Assembly (NCBI RefSeq): GCF_022605725.1
Contig: NC_065546.1
Span: forward strand, 42,280,227-42,344,226
From: Anthonomus grandis grandis
Lineage: Eukaryota; Arthropoda; Insecta; Coleoptera; Curculionidae
Direction of reading: 5' to 3'
DNA length: 64,000 nt
Position numbers and translations under genes: made by a program. This document shows, in pieces, positions 10,600 through 23,430 of the stretch (position 1 is its first letter; every line of letters begins with the position of its first letter). Below the pieces are notes generated by a model. That model saw nothing but the letters and a program-made list of their open reading frames with translations. It did not search any database and was not told the origin of the DNA.

Positions 10600-13500
10600 A
10601 TGACGCTACAAGCAGAGAGATTACACAAGCAATTGGAATAATTCTTTATTATATTTCATTTGCCAAAAAGCTAAAGGCATTTGAAATATGTTGAATATTT
10701 CAGGCAGTTGGAAAAATTTTACTCTACTCTCTTTAATTCTTACAGGCAGTTGATGATATTATTGTATTTTCTTTTGAGCAGTAATTTTCAATACTTTCCA
10801 GGTGGTAAAACAAATAATAATTTTCGATTTATTCCAGCCAGTTGAAGTGATTTGCAAACAATTAAAGTCATTTTTATTTTTTTCCAGGCAATTGAAGTCA
10901 TTTCTAGACGTTAAATATTATTTTCTTTTCTTCCAGGCACTCGATTTTATCTTTAAAATTTTTGTGCCTAAAACCTCAACTGCCTAAAGCTAACGCTACG
11001 TAGAATCGGGTTCCTAAAAGAATTGACTTTACATCTTACAGGTGATACTCTAACTTATACTTGAAAAAATTATTTTAGTACTTATAACTGACCGAGAACA
11101 TTTCAATTTTTAGTTTTTTAGTTTTTTTATACGCCACTGAAACTATTTTCAATATTCTTCATATAATTGGAAAAATTTGGAGTTTCTTACAGGCAATTGA
11201 AGTTCTTAGAAAGCATTAGGTAGCTAAAATGAGAAAGATTAGCCTTAGATGCCTAAAAGCGACTTTAATTGCCTAAAAAAATTTTTTTTGTTGCATCAAA
11301 CTGACTTCAAATAGTCTTGGAAAAATTATTTAGCTTTTGACAGGGTAATTATAAATGTCTTTCAGGCAGTTAAAGTTATTTTCACTATATTTTAGACAAT
11401 TGCAAAAATTTGCTTCTTCCAGGCAGTTGAGGTGACTATTTTATTTTAAATTTTTCATATTTCTCAGGCAATTCAAATAATAATTTTTTATTTATTTCAG
11501 CCAGTTGAAGTCACTTAAGGATATTTCTTTTTAGAAGATTTAGAAGAAGATTTTTTGAAAATTTACTGCATCAAAGTTAACTATAAATATTTTATTTATT
11601 GAGGCAATTCGTTTCCTAAAATCTTATATGAGCATCTTGGATACAGAATAGATGATTTCTCTGATGAGCAATTTTTTAAACTTTATGTTGTTAAAGTTAT
11701 TTCCTATTTGTTTAGTTTTTTAAGTAGTTGAAGTAATTCTTAATATTTTTCAGGCAAATACAGAAATTTTTTATTTCTTTTGGGCAGTTGAAATTATTTG
11801 CAGGCAATTAAAATAATTCTTAATTATATTTTATCTTTCAGAAAATTAAAGCCATTTTTCTATACATATTTCAGGCAATTGCCAAAATTTAATATTTCTT
11901 TAGGGCAATTTAAGTCACAATTTTTTTTCATCTGAGTAGTTCAAATAATTTTCAATATTTTTCACGCAATTTAAATCATAATTTTCAATTATAGTAATAT
12001 TTCAATAACAGTAACCATAATTTTAAGAATACAGGGAGTTGAAGTAATTCGAGGCAACTGGAATATTTTTTTAATTTATTTTAGACTGGTGATCTTTTCT
12101 GTAGAAGTTATTTTTTTTCATGCACCTCAAGTAATTTTTAATATTTTTCAGCCAAGTCACGGTGTTAAATATTTTGAGGCCTGGAATAGAGAGAAATTGA
12201 TTTTAAGCATTTAATCGTGACTTCAAATGCTTGGAAAACCCTTAATAGCATAATACCGACTTCCAAGTGTGCGTGGGAAAATTATTTAATTTTTGACAGA
12301 ATAATTATAAATTTCTTCCAGGCATTTGAAGTTACTATTTTATTTCGTGTTGGGTAGTTAAGTTCAAGTGCCTGGGTAAAGATTAAAAGGCAAATGAAGC
12401 CCGTTTTAAATATCTGTAGGTCAAACTAATTTTTAATTCCCTGGAAAAACTCTTTTAAATTGAGTGCGTTGAAGAAGAAAAAATTACTTTTAATGCATAA
12501 AAAAATTACCTGAAAAAAATTGACTAAAACAAACTTCAGTTGCCTGGAAAACTTCAATTTTTAATTCCTTGCTGGCAGTTAAATCCATTTTAAATATACT
12601 TGATGCAATTGGAGCACTTTAGAGTTTTTTTTTAGGCAACTGAAGTCCTTACAAGACATAAAGTGTCTAACATGAAAAAAAATCTTAGATGTTTAAATGC
12701 GACTTTAATTGCCCAAAAAAATTCTTTTAGTTGCATAAAACTGACGTGTAGAGAAAAGTTATTTCATTTCCAGACAGTTGAAGTCAGTATTTTATTTCCT
12801 CTTGAGTAGTCATCATTTTCAATATTTTCCAGGCAATTCAAATAATAATTTTCGATTTATTCCAGGTAGTTGAAGTCATTTTTAGGACTTTTCCAGGCTC
12901 TTGTTTTCTTTGCTGGTGCCCCAGTTATTTTCTCTTTTTTTCTTCAGTCAGTTAAAGTAATTTTAAATATTTTTCAGGCAATTGGAAAAATGTTGATATT
13001 TTTCCTCGTTTTTCGTTATTTCTAAAACGAATATTTTAATTTTCTAAAGAAGACTTTATCTGCTTAAAAATTCCTTAGCATCATAAAAAGCTACTTCAAG
13101 TGTCTGAAGAAAATATTTAATTTTTGACTGTAATGAGTAATTTTTTAAACTCTTTCAGGTACTTGAAGCCAGTTTTAACATTTTTCAGACAACAGGGCAA
13201 ATTTTTGAATTCTTTCAGGCAGTTGAAACCATTTGCAGTAATTAAGGTGATTTCAAATGCATGCAAAAATTATTGATTTTTTGACTGAGTAATTTCTATC
13301 AGGTAGTTGAAGTCATTTTCATAATATTTCAGCAACTTTTAATTTATTTTTAGTAATTTTTAAGATTTTAGGTTGTTAAAGTTATTTCCTATTTACTAAT
13401 TTCCTAAGTCACTTCACACAATTGGAATATTTTGTATTTATTGAACGGAAGTAATATATAAGACTTTTCCAGGATGTTGTATTTATTTTCTATTTTATTT

Positions 13501-15130
13501 TCACGCAGTTAAAGGAATTTGTTGTAGAAGTATGGAATTAGTTTCGATAATTGTTCTTCGGTTCGGGTAATTTCGTATCTTTAATTTATTTCGATGAAAC
13601 TCAGATCGAGATCATTAAAACGAAATAATGTTCACTTGAGTAACTAGTAAAGGGAAGTGTCTCATGACTTATTTTGCAGTAGCACTTCTTCTCTGGAGAC
13701 AGATTTTGAACTTAGTTGTCATTTTATCGTTGTATGTGCTGTAGAGGAGCTTTTCTTTTCTTCTGATTGTTCAGCAGCTCAACAGCCTGGTTTTAATTCA
13801 ACCATTTAAGGGCACTTTTGAGCTTGAGGTATTTAAAGTAATTTTTAACATCTTAAGATGTTAGAGTAATTTTTCAGATCTTCTGCCTCTTATTATAATC
13901 ACAGTAAAAATTTTAAGCTATTTATCCTTTTTTAGACTAGATATCCTTTTTGAACTTATTTTTTTCTATTTCCAGGCTGTTGTATATCTTGGAAGTATAT
14001 TAACTCTTATTGCAGATGACCAAAGGGTCCACTGGTTCAAAATTCACGTACGCTGTTTTCCAGAGTTCATAAGACTAGCCGGCGAATAAATTCCTTGATG
14101 GCTTATGCATAGAATTACGTCTCCTTCTAGATATTGGAGCTTCATTTCGAGTAGTGATAATAAATTTAACATTTTTCAGAAAAAATTTTAATGTCACATT
14201 TTCAGTTCTGGAAGAAAGAGACAACGTATTTAAGGACTTAAAGGTGACTTTAACTGTTTATAAAAAATTCCTTTAACAGCAAAATACTGACTTGTTCAGC
14301 TATTTTCACTATACTTCAGGCAACTGCCGATATTTCACGGTAGTTACAATTTGGAAAATTTCGATTTTTTTGAAGTCACATTTTTAAATGTTTTCAGGCT
14401 TGGAAGCAAGAGAAATTGACTTTAACCGTCTAAATTTGACTTCAATTGCCTATTAAAAATTCCCCTATTAGCATAATACTGACCTTAAGTGCATGGACAA
14501 ATTACGTAATTTTTTACAGGATAATTAAAAATTTCTTTCAGGCAGTTAAAGCCATTTTCACTATATTTCAGGCAGTTGCAGCAATTTTATATTTCTTTCT
14601 TTTGTTGAAGTTATTTTCTATATTTAACCTTAGACATTTTCCGGGCCATTAAAATCATAATTTTAAATTTATTCTAGGAAGTTGAAGCCATTTTCACTAT
14701 ATTTCAGGTAGTTGCAGCAATTTTATATTTCTTTCTTTTGTTGAAGTTATTTTCTATATTTATTCTCAGACATTTTCCGGGCCATTAAAATCATAATTTT
14801 AAATTTATTCTAGGCAGTTGAAGCCATTTTCACTATATTTCAGGCAGTTGCAGCAATTCTTAAAATTTTTTAAGCAATTGGAGAAATATTAACGATAATT
14901 GAAGTAACTTTTCATTCATTATTAAACATTTCCAAATCTGAGAAAAAAATTATCAAGTACCTGGAAAGAAGAAAAATTGACTTTAAATTGCCTGAAAAAA
15001 TTGCCCTAACTGCAAAGAATTTACCTTTCAAATATTTTCACTATATTTTAGGCAATTAAAGCTACTTTGAGAGAAAATATGAAGAGTAAAAAAAAATGAG
15101 CTTAAACGCCCAAAGGTGTCTTCAACTGCC
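10600..15130. repeat. Degenerate array of CAGGCAgTTGAAGTcATTT motifs, block A
   Basis: About 4.5 kb is filled with dozens of imperfect copies of a motif of the form pyrimidine tract, CAGGCA(G/A)TTGAAGTCATTT, separated by 20-60 bases of AT-rich spacer. Copies occur in both orientations: plus-type examples lie near 10700, 10885, 11420 and 12835, and minus-type (tgcctgg/tgcctaa preceded by acttcaa) near 11270, 12540 and 14445. Each unit resembles a 3' splice site (polypyrimidine then CAG). The array is too irregular for a normal satellite. I do not recognise the family. Confidence 0.7.
14540..14870 (+). repeat. 136-bp tandem duplication inside the motif array
   Basis: The word GTTGCAGCAATT recurs at 14575, 14711 and 14847, an exact period of 136 bp, with nearly identical sequence between (for example 'ttccgggccattaaaatcat' occurs in both full units). 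About two and a half copies. This is the only cleanly tandem part of the array, so it is recent. Confidence 0.85.
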
Positions 15131-15745
15131 TGGACAAAGTGAATAATATTTATTTCCTTACACATTGCAATTAAAATTTTTTATGGGATCTAACATCAAA
15201 TAAACTCCAAACGATCCATAATACGGATCTACTTGGCCTCAAATCGAATAAAAACAGGTTTAAAAGCAGGCCAAAAAATCGGGAAAAACCCTTAGACCTC
15301 CTCAGTCCCGAGAAGCCATAAAACCGAGGCGGGTAATTTAAAAATTCGAAAATCGAGAGAAGAATAGGAAGGACCCGCTCAAAATCAACCCTAAGATTTC
15401 ATAAACTCCGTATACCTGGGCCGTAGGCATCTGCGAGACTTTCGAGAAGAGAAAGACCCTTTTTCCGAGCCCCAGGTAGGTAGTCGAATACGACGAACAT
15501 TTGGCCGACGTTGCACACACAGAGAGAGGTAGAGAGAAAGAGAGAGAGGAAGAGGGTGCACTCATCGACGGATTTCTATTCTATAGGGGGTTTTTTGTAC
15601 GAGGGTCTGACTATAGGGCGAAGGGAGAGAATTTTTAAAACGTCGGCTGCCTTGAGAACTTTTTGGGGTTTTTTAATGTGACAGCCAGAGAGAGTTTCTT
15701 AGAGCTGCGTCTAGATGAGGTTTTTTTTAACAAAATGTATCATCA
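15130..15745. other. Non-array interlude with GA-rich tract
   Basis: Unique-looking, moderately GC-rich sequence between the two array blocks, with a purine-rich microsatellite-like tract of GAGA units near 15520-15556. A minus-strand reading frame here is serine-rich and low-complexity and is not credible as a gene. Confidence 0.4.
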
Positions 15746-17330
15746 GTTGGTTATCCATTGAATGTGCGTTCTAGGCATTTGAAGTTTTTTTTTGAGGTCT
15801 TTCAGGCATTTAAAAATCTTTATTCTATCTGAGAATTAAATCTGTTTATTTGAGGCATTTAAGTTTATTCTTGTTCGTCTTTTTAATGTTCTTGCAGGTG
15901 TTTGAAGTCATTTATTATTTTGTCCAGGCATTTAAAATATTTGCTAAAGTGTATGCTCTTTTAAGCAATTAAAGCTAGTTTTGAAGTGTTGAGAAACCAT
16001 TTATTCTCTTACAGGCATTTGAAACCAGTTTTGGAATGTTTTCTCTGTTCTTTCAGTGGATTGAAGTCATTTACTCCAAGTATTTGAACTCCTTTATTAA
16101 TTCGTACAGATTTTTATGAAGTAATTTTTATGTTATTTCCAGAATTTAAGCTATTAAAAAGAAAGACAAAAGAATGAGTGAGAAAAGAAAATGTGCTATA
16201 TTACTTAAGAGAAAATCTTGTTTACATACAAGCATCCTAAAAAATGAAAAATTAAAAATTCATAGCAGAATCAACACATATTTCTAAACTGTAAAATTTT
16301 TAAAAACAGGCTTAAAAATAAGTAAAAGTACTGCCACAAACAGAAATTGGGGGAACTAAATTAAATAATAATAGAACAAAACAAAAGTTATTACAAAAAT
16401 TAAAGGTATATATAAAATAAAAAAAATCATTAGGGTATTAATATCCCTTAGTTAATAAAAGTGATTTTAACTTGCTTTATTCTAAGCATTTAAAGCCATT
16501 TATTATTTCGTCTAGTATTAGAAGTATCCTGTGCTATTTTTGGCATTTAAATAAGCTAGTTTTGAAGCGTTTTCTCTGCTCTTTTAGAGGATTGAAATCA
16601 GTTATTTCAGGCATTTGAAGTTATTCAATAATTCGTCCTAGCATTTGAAGTATTTTTTTATGTTATTTCATGAATTTAAAACTACTTTTGGAGTATTTTC
16701 TCTGTTTTTTTTTAGTGGCTTGAAGTTATTTATTCCAAGCAGTTGAAGCCATTTTTTATTTCATTAAAGGAGAAGGAGTATTTTCTGCTCCTTTTCAACA
16801 ATTTGAATCCAGTTATGGAGTGTTTTCTCTGTTCTTTTAGTGAGCTAAAGCCATTTATTTCAAGCATTTAAAGCCATTTATTATTTAGTCCAGGCAATTA
16901 AAGTATCTTTTGTGCCCTTTCAGGCATCTAAAGCCAGTTTTTCATTGTTTTCTGAGTTCTTTAAGTGAAGCCAGTTATTTCAGGTATTTGAAGCCATTTA
17001 TTATTTCGTCCAGATATTTGAAGTATTTTCTATTCTCTTTCAAGCATTTGAAACCAGCTTTGGAATGTTTTCTCTGTTCATTTACTGATTTGAAGGCATT
17101 TTTTCAGTTATTTCAGTGGGTTAAAGTTGAAAAACTATTTCCTGTGGTCTCTCAGGTATTTAAAGCCCGTTTTGGTTAGTTTTTGGGCATTTTGAATATT
17201 TTATATTTCTAGGACTTTTCCGCGCATTTGAAGTTATGTTTATTATGGCTTAAAAGCGTTAAATAATGACTCAAAAGTGACCTAAGTTCCTCGAAAAACT
17301 GCCTGAAAATTGCCTCAAATGCCTGGAATA
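15745..17330. repeat. Degenerate array of CAGGCATTTGAAGTCATTT motifs, block B
   Basis: Continuation of the array in a variant form: CAGGCATTTGAAGCCATTTATTATTTCGTC alternates with TTGAAACCAGTTTTGGAATGTTTTCTCTGTTC-like spacers (in shorter or altered forms), giving a loose higher-order rhythm. Examples lie near 15890, 16010, 16600, 16860, 16980 and 17040. An AT-rich interruption without the motif lies at about 16140-16480. A plus-strand reading frame at 16910-17179 is a by-product of the repeat. Confidence 0.65.
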
Positions 17331-17349
17331 AAATCAAAATTACTCTATC

Positions 17350-18020
17350 AAGAAATACGTACTTTTTAATACATTTAGCCCCGAACGGTCCCAAGCAAGT
17401 GTTGGCAGGCAGGTTGGTTGGTTGTACAGGTGCAAACGTCGGATAAAAAGGGAGCAAGTGGTACGGGTTAAGGGCATTATCGATATTATACATTCAATAA
17501 GACTGGTAAAGTCTGAAACATTCAAGAGAATATACTATACATTTTTTAAAATTTAAATTATATCATGAAGTACAGCCAAGGGTGGCTTTCGCGGCAGGAT
17601 GTTCATCGAATTACCACTGTTGGGTGCCAAGAATTCTTACGAGTAACGTACTATGCTAGAAAGAACGCAATTTGGTCCAGACCGTAATTTAGGTATGAAA
17701 TAGTGATATACGAACAAAGTTGGAAAAGTTCAACTTTCACTCTTATATATATTCGCTCCATCTCACTGACGCGACGCCAGGACCACACTGTTGGGCGCCA
17801 ACATTTCTCCAAACTCCTTAATTTGAATTTGAAAAATGCGTATTTTCCCGCCAGCATTTTAAAATTTGCTTATCCTCGAAACGGTGGCTTGCTCATCTTC
17901 TCAAGTATAAAAATGCCATACGCCCGACATCTGGGGATAAAAACCCGCATTAGTCATTGGTGGCGTTCTTCAGCGGCGGTGACCCTTTTAAAATCAGCCT
18001 TGAACAAAACCCCCCTTTCG
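17350..18020. other. Mixed unique sequence with a repeated 'ccac..tgttggg' word
   Basis: Two places, near 17612 and 17785, share 'ccac(a)ctgttggg(t/c)gccaa' followed by an 'a..tt.t' stretch, suggesting a small duplicated unit. Otherwise nothing recognised. The reading frames here overlap on both strands and look accidental. Confidence 0.3.
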
Positions 18021-18215
18021 GTTTAATACCGACTTTACAGAGTTTAATTCGAAACGTTCGTTCGGGCCGTTGCCTCCCTGCTCGCCGGATAGAAAGAACC
18101 GCACGATGGAAGAGGGACAGAGGGAGCAGAGAACACGTGAGGCGAGGAGGGACAGAGACGGAGCGAGCGGGAGTCTAGATTAGTAACACGAGAGAGGGAC
18201 AGGGACGGGTTTAAC
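18020..18215. other. GC-rich purine-rich island
   Basis: A sharp rise in GC and CpG in AT-rich DNA, with many GAGGGACAGAG-type words. It contains GATTAGTAACA (18178-18188), which recurs at 22331-22341 in another GC-rich island in a similar purine-rich setting. It could be a promoter or CpG-rich regulatory region or a repeat fragment. No start site can be defined. Confidence 0.3.
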
Positions 18216-19180
18216 ATTAAAGTGCTTTATTAGATTTTTTCTTTTAGATAGTTGAAACCGATTTGAAGTATTTTCTGTACTTGTCCAGGGACGTATTTAC
18301 TACAGAAATGCTAAAAAAATTATTTTGTTCCGGGAAACTGAAATCAATTATTTCCCATTTTCTCGAGTTTTTGTTTTTATTCGAACTCTAAGTGAATTCT
18401 TGCAGAAAAATAATATCAATCCTTGACTTCTTCCTTATAAATCAGATCAGTGACGTCACCAGACATTCAAACACCGTCATCATCATTCGAAAAAAATTTC
18501 TAGTAATATTCATTTCTGTCTGGCCGGCCTACAGTATCGCACACAATGGACAAAAATGAAAAAATAAAAAAATAAATTCCGCATATTTTAAATAGCAATT
18601 TTATTTACAGGACAAGCATCGATGTAATAAAAATGATAGTTAGCTTTGGTTCCAGTATGACAATCAAATAAATTTGGGTTCTAAGTTATCTGATTGCGCT
18701 TGTTTATTAGGTTTATTTCCTGGGTCAAAATATTTACAAAATTTAGTTATTTAGCCAAATATTTGTAATTATTGCAAATATGGATAGGATTAATGCAGGT
18801 ATCCTTTTTATAATTTAATTATAGTTTTTATTAAGGTTTTTCTTTTTATAAAAATTCGCTACGCTCTTAAACAAATATTTCGGAAAGACGCAAGCATAGG
18901 TCTACTAAAATTTTGACATGGTAAAACCTAACGCTACTTAAGTTCTCTAAATGGAATGATGACACTTATGGTCCATTGTTAGAAAGCTCTTTTAAAAAGA
19001 AAATTGACGGTTTGCCATTGACTTTTTGAAATAAATTAACCCTTGACTTTAAATTAAAAGAAAATTATTTAGAGATATAAAAATTAATTTAAAAAATCCT
19101 GAATTAAATGCTTATTCTTAAGAAGGTGATTAATCGCTACAAATGCCTCAAGTCATCCCACAAACGGTCAGGTCAGGATA
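18215..19180. other. AT-rich stretch, nothing recognised
   Basis: No coding, RNA or repeat-end signal was found between the GC-rich island and the R1-like relic. Confidence 0.45.
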
Positions 19181-22110
19181 GGACTTTTTCAAGATGTATT
19201 TGACGCAAGACTATCTCTGGACTCGAAAAATGCGAACATCTAACCCAGCATGTCTGCCTTTACCATGGCAGTCATTGTAACCATCTTGTTTAGCACAAAC
19301 ATGCATCCTGTGGAAATTCTCGCGCCTGCATTCTAACTAGGAATATGCGGCATTTTCACACACAGGTCTCTGCACAATGAACTTAGTAGCCGGTTTGGAA
19401 AAGGACCTGGTAGTGTGCTCTGCCTATGTTCTCATCAAGTTGATTCACCCTCCTCCCCACCGGTAATGGTCAAATATTGTGAATATTTGAGTCTCCCACT
19501 TCTCATGGGTAGTGATTCCAATTCGCATCACAGCCTTTGCTCAAACGGCCTAGAACTACACGGGCCAATCAATCATCGATCTCATGATCTGTTCACTCAA
19601 CACTGTGAACCTTTTTGGCTGATGGAGGGTGTCCCTTGAGGTCACAATGTCAAACCACAGGCACATATTATTTGAAAATCTACAGAAATCCGAGAAACGC
19701 TGATTGGGACCACTTTCGAGAGGAACTAGTCGGTGATCTTGTGGACATGCCGGCAAGGTACATCCTTCCGGGAGACACTGAGATCGGGACCATCAACCTG
19801 ATCGTAAGACAGTTGCAGCATTTGAGAGCAGCTGTCCACTCAGGCGGAGACCCCCAAATGCTAAGAATACCCGGTGGAACATTAGGATCGAACAACACCG
19901 TGTTACTACGGGCTGGCTTCTTCGCAAGGCAGAGCGTCCCAAGCTTGGCACTGAGTGGAATGCGTTCTATGCCGCTCAAAGGCAGTACAAAAAGATACTC
20001 AGAGACTCTAAAAGAGTGTATGTAAAAAAGTGCTGCAGGCGATTGCTGTCCAAGGACTCTGGTACTAAAATGGGATCGCTGTCATTTCCAAATGGCGGCT
20101 TTACAACCAATGAGAGGGAGACCTTAGAAGTCATACTACGCTTTCCAGGCCCCAACTCGTTTCACGATCCCCCTCGCAGTTCTCGGGCCTCGAATCATAT
20201 CGAGTACGAGACTGCTAGAAGAATAGTCATCTATCAGAGCAATAAAATCATTCCTGCCCTTTCAGTTTCCGGGCATGGATAGATTAAACACACGCCTTTT
20301 ACAAAATGGGTTTGAAGTTCTAACTGCACATATCGAGAGACTATTCAGGACTTCCCTTGCTCAGGGCTACGTCTCAAAGGCGTGAGTTAAAAGTTGTCTT
20401 TATTCCGAAACCAGGAAAAAGCGATTAGACAGCCCCTACACATCGTACTGACCGTTGAGAAAGGTGGAATGTGCTCTAGTCAATTGTAAGGCCTGCCCGA
20501 ATGCGTTCTTAGATATTGAAATGCCATTTAATAATACCCCTTTCGCAGTGATCAGCCAAGCACTCAAATGCCGTGCCTCAGAACCTTGTTTGGTGAGTTC
20601 GATAGAGGCCATGTTCTTGCAGCGTTGTCAAAACATTAGTGGCTAGGGGCTGCTGCAGGACGAATATTTAAACACGGCCGGCCTATATACACAGATCACC
20701 ACCTGCTGTGTCTCTGGAAGGAGTGCAGTTGCAATACTCCAGGACAGTTCGATTGAGAAATTACATTAGATTCCAAGCCTGCTTGGTCCGAGGGTTACTA
20801 TTTGCGAAAAATTATTCTAACTCGTGAACATGTTTGTGCAATTACTTTTTATAACTTTCGATGTGGATTCTCAAAACAAGCGTGTATCGATGAACTTTAT
20901 TCTTTATACGGCTAGAAAGCACCTTAAAAAACTCGTATAACAAATTTAATTGTAGCCGACATTAGCTTCAGGACAAATTCTGTGAGGGTCTTCCAAAATC
21001 GGTTGTTTTGCCAGAAAATATCGATGCTGTGTGTGAACTGATAAAACAAGATTGTCATATGACCGTGAGATTGAGGCATCATCATATCGCAAAAAAGAAA
21101 GCTTATGTTGATCAAAGGCATAAGTGTATAACATTTACACAGGTGACGAATCATGGATCTATGCATATGAGCATGAAACCAAACCACAATCGACTGTATG
21201 GGTCTTCCAAAATGAGCCAAATCCAACAAAAGTTGTTCGCGGAAGAAGCACATCGAAGCAAAAGATTGCCTTTTTCTTGTGCATTACCGGTCATGTGGTG
21301 ACAGTGACGTGAGAAAAATGTAGCACAGTCAATTGAAAGTCTGAATGGTACTCGACCACTTGTTTTCCAGAAGTGATCGGAGAAATTCAAAAAAAGCAGA
21401 AGAGGTCTCACACATCGGTCTCGGAAAACAAAGGAATTTTTCAGTGGCTATGCAAAAGTGTATTGATTATAAATATTTGTGTATTAGGCTAGAAATATAA
21501 ATATCAACTTTCGAACGATGACGCAGATACCACAATAAAAAAGGCCACCTGCGCACTATGGGCCTGTAGAAGGGCTTTCGGCAACACCTGCAGTTTGTAC
21601 TCTAAAATCCTTCACGGGATCTATTCATCTATTGACAAACTCTCCTCACATGGCTATAGTTTGGTGGTCATATACTGAAAAAGCAAAAATCTGGTCTCAA
21701 CTGGATAAAGTCCAGCGCCGTACATGTCTCCTCTTAATAGGTTCCATGCGAACGGCGTTAGTTACAGCGATAGAGACTGTTGAGCTTTCCGTCATTGGAC
21801 CTGGTGATGCAATTGGAGGCAATGAGGGCTGCGCATACGCTACGTGCCCTTGGTGAGCTACGGTAAAGATGGACGGTAGGATTCAGCTTATCTGCGTACC
21901 TATGCACTGTTGGAAACGACAAAGCGGACTATATTGCTAAACTGGGATCTGCGAACCGGTCGGTAGGGTCTGAACCTATAATCAATATAGCTAAATTCGA
22001 AGCAGCTGCATCAATGAACAATCTGCTGGACAAGTGGACTCTCTCTTGACCAACTAACTGCTTTTGCTACAGACCAGAACGATCTTGATCCAAGTTTGTT
22101 CTTTACTCTC
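19180..22110 (+). mobile_element. R1-like non-LTR retrotransposon relic with inserted mariner
   Basis: A decayed plus-strand element of the R1/LOA type. Order: endonuclease (SRACILTRN near 19318, VCSAYVLIKL..PPP near 19418, a SDSNSHH-like segment near 19510 for the usual CDANAHH, DHRYIL-like segment near 19660), linker, reverse transcriptase (YRNPRNADWDHFREELVGDL at 19685, AFLDIEMPFNNTPFAVISQAL near 20506), then after the mariner the C-terminal KKATCALWACRRAFGNT (about 21539), IVWWSYTEKAKIW and RRTCLLLIGSMRTA, and an RNase H remnant NDKADYIAKLGSANR (about 21920). It has many stops and shifts. It lies outside rDNA, so it is a dispersed relative and not canonical R1. Confidence 0.7.
20815..21480 (+). 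pseudogene. Mariner transposase relic inside the R1-like element
   Basis: Classical mariner transposase remnants in shifting plus frames: REHVCAITFYNFRCGFSKQ (N-terminal HTH region), VLPENIDAVCELIKQD, then after an internal deletion TGDESWIYAYEHETK (first catalytic Asp, GDES) and STVWVFQNEPNPTKVVRGRS, TSKQKIAFFLCITGHVVTV, SEWYSTTCFPEVIGEIQKK, ending before the HDNA and PSD motifs. It separates the reverse transcriptase part of the R1-like relic from its C-terminal part, so it inserted there. No intact TIRs were identified. Confidence 0.8.
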
Positions 22111-22500
22111 TCATTATACTTAGGGCTCTCGGTATAGATTAATGTTACTGAAATATACGTAATAGCCTTAGTTACCAAGAAGTTTTTGTTTTATTCAAAT
22201 CGGTACTGTCAAGCAAATGATTTTTCAGTTATGAGATTTTTGTCCCGTTTGTCCATAAGGCGCAGCACTGTGCGGCCCTGGGACCGCGTACCGGGCATAA
22301 GAGAAAGGGAGACAGAGCGAGGGCTGAGCGGATTAGTAACATGAAAACGGGGGTGGCAAGGGGCCCGCAGTTCTCTGTTCAGACCACCCTTCTCGGAACT
22401 GCGACCGAGGGCTGACGCCGGAGCACAGGCAATTGCTCTCTCGCCCCATTATAAAACCCACGTTGCCGCGTTTCGACGAAGAGTTTGAAAGAATTCTCAT
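22110..22500. other. GC-rich island
   Basis: From about 22270 to 22450 the sequence becomes GC- and CpG-rich in otherwise AT-rich DNA, with purine-rich words resembling those at 18.1 kb and the shared GATTAGTAACA (22331-22341). No gene is recognisable. 'tatacagggtgatc' near 22500 resembles the end of a TA-flanked transposon, but no partner was found. Confidence 0.3.
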
Positions 22501-23160
22501 ATACAGGGTGATCTTTGGAATTCCTTCCTGGTTGTTTCGGTTGTTGTGACCAAGGTGATCCGTCGTCTTCCTTTTACTTACGTGCGTGAGAGGTTGTTGT
22601 TTTTTTTCTTTGGGTAGTAAACTTGGTCATAGTCACGAACACTAAGCATAAAGAAAGTCAACAGGATAATCTTCTATTGGAAACAAAAGTAGTAAAAACT
22701 TTACTTCCGCACTGTTACGTAACCCTTCTCCATTCATATCTAAAAACTTTAATAATTTCCCTTTCAGCGGTCGTTCTAATTTGAATACAACCCCCGACAA
22801 AAGGAAATACTACCCGGCCGTTTAAAAAATGCCGGGTATCAAAGTTCTCCCTCCAAAACTTTTGAAAAATTTTCCTCCCTAACGAGCGGCGATGAACGAA
22901 GGGTTCGAATCGGGGAGTTTTGGCGCAACCTCCCCATTAATTCTCTTTGTGTTGGGGCTCCAGCAATCACCTTCTAAAACAATTCTTTCTACCTTATTAT
23001 TTATTTACACTCGTATTACTTTCGTCCTAAAAAGTGATTTGGGCTGAATGAAGAATTAGACTTAAGTCATCCATGAGCGTAAGTAAAAACAACCCCTAAA
23101 GCAACAAACAAACGACAAAAATAAAATAAAAGAAAAACTCTCCCGCTTCCGCCCGATTCA
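22500..23160. other. Unassigned sequence
   Basis: Mixed-composition noncoding sequence between two GC-rich islands; no supported feature. Confidence 0.4.
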
Positions 23161-23430
23161 AACATTCCAAATTAAAGCGACGCGAGGCGCCGTAGCAACC
23201 CTGAGCGTAGCGACGCGTCGTAGTTTGTTTTTGTCGACGTCGTCAACCGAACGGGTAGGAGAAGGGGGCGAGGAGAAAGAGGGTGGCGGTGTGGGCGGCG
23301 AGGGGGGATACAGAACGTTGCCATTGCCCCCGGACCAATAGAAGCGCCCCGATGGGATCCCCCTTTTGCTCCCCGATTTGGGTTTAGGGCTCCCTCACTG
23401 GCACTATACAGGGGATTTTCACAGTAACCC
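23160..23430. other. CpG-rich island
   Basis: Strongly GC- and CpG-rich (for example 'gcgacgcgaggcgccgtagc' and 'gtgggcggcgaggggg'). It could be a promoter or 5' exon region of a gene outside the visible evidence. A minus-strand reading frame here is Pro/Ser/Arg-rich and looks composition-driven. A GT microsatellite follows at about 23458-23470. Confidence 0.3.

Noticed and set aside
10600..17330. CRISPR-like regular repeats
   Set aside because: Units are degenerate, spacing irregular, both orientations occur, and the window is eukaryotic.
17600..17800. 'tgttgggcgccaa'-like words suggesting an LTR or primer-binding site
   Set aside because: Two short similar words only; no LTR pair, polypurine tract or gag-pol sequence nearby.
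17703..18178. Overlapping plus-strand reading frames near 17.7-18.2 kb
   Set aside because: Composition-driven, overlapping on both strands, no domain; one runs through a purine-rich island.
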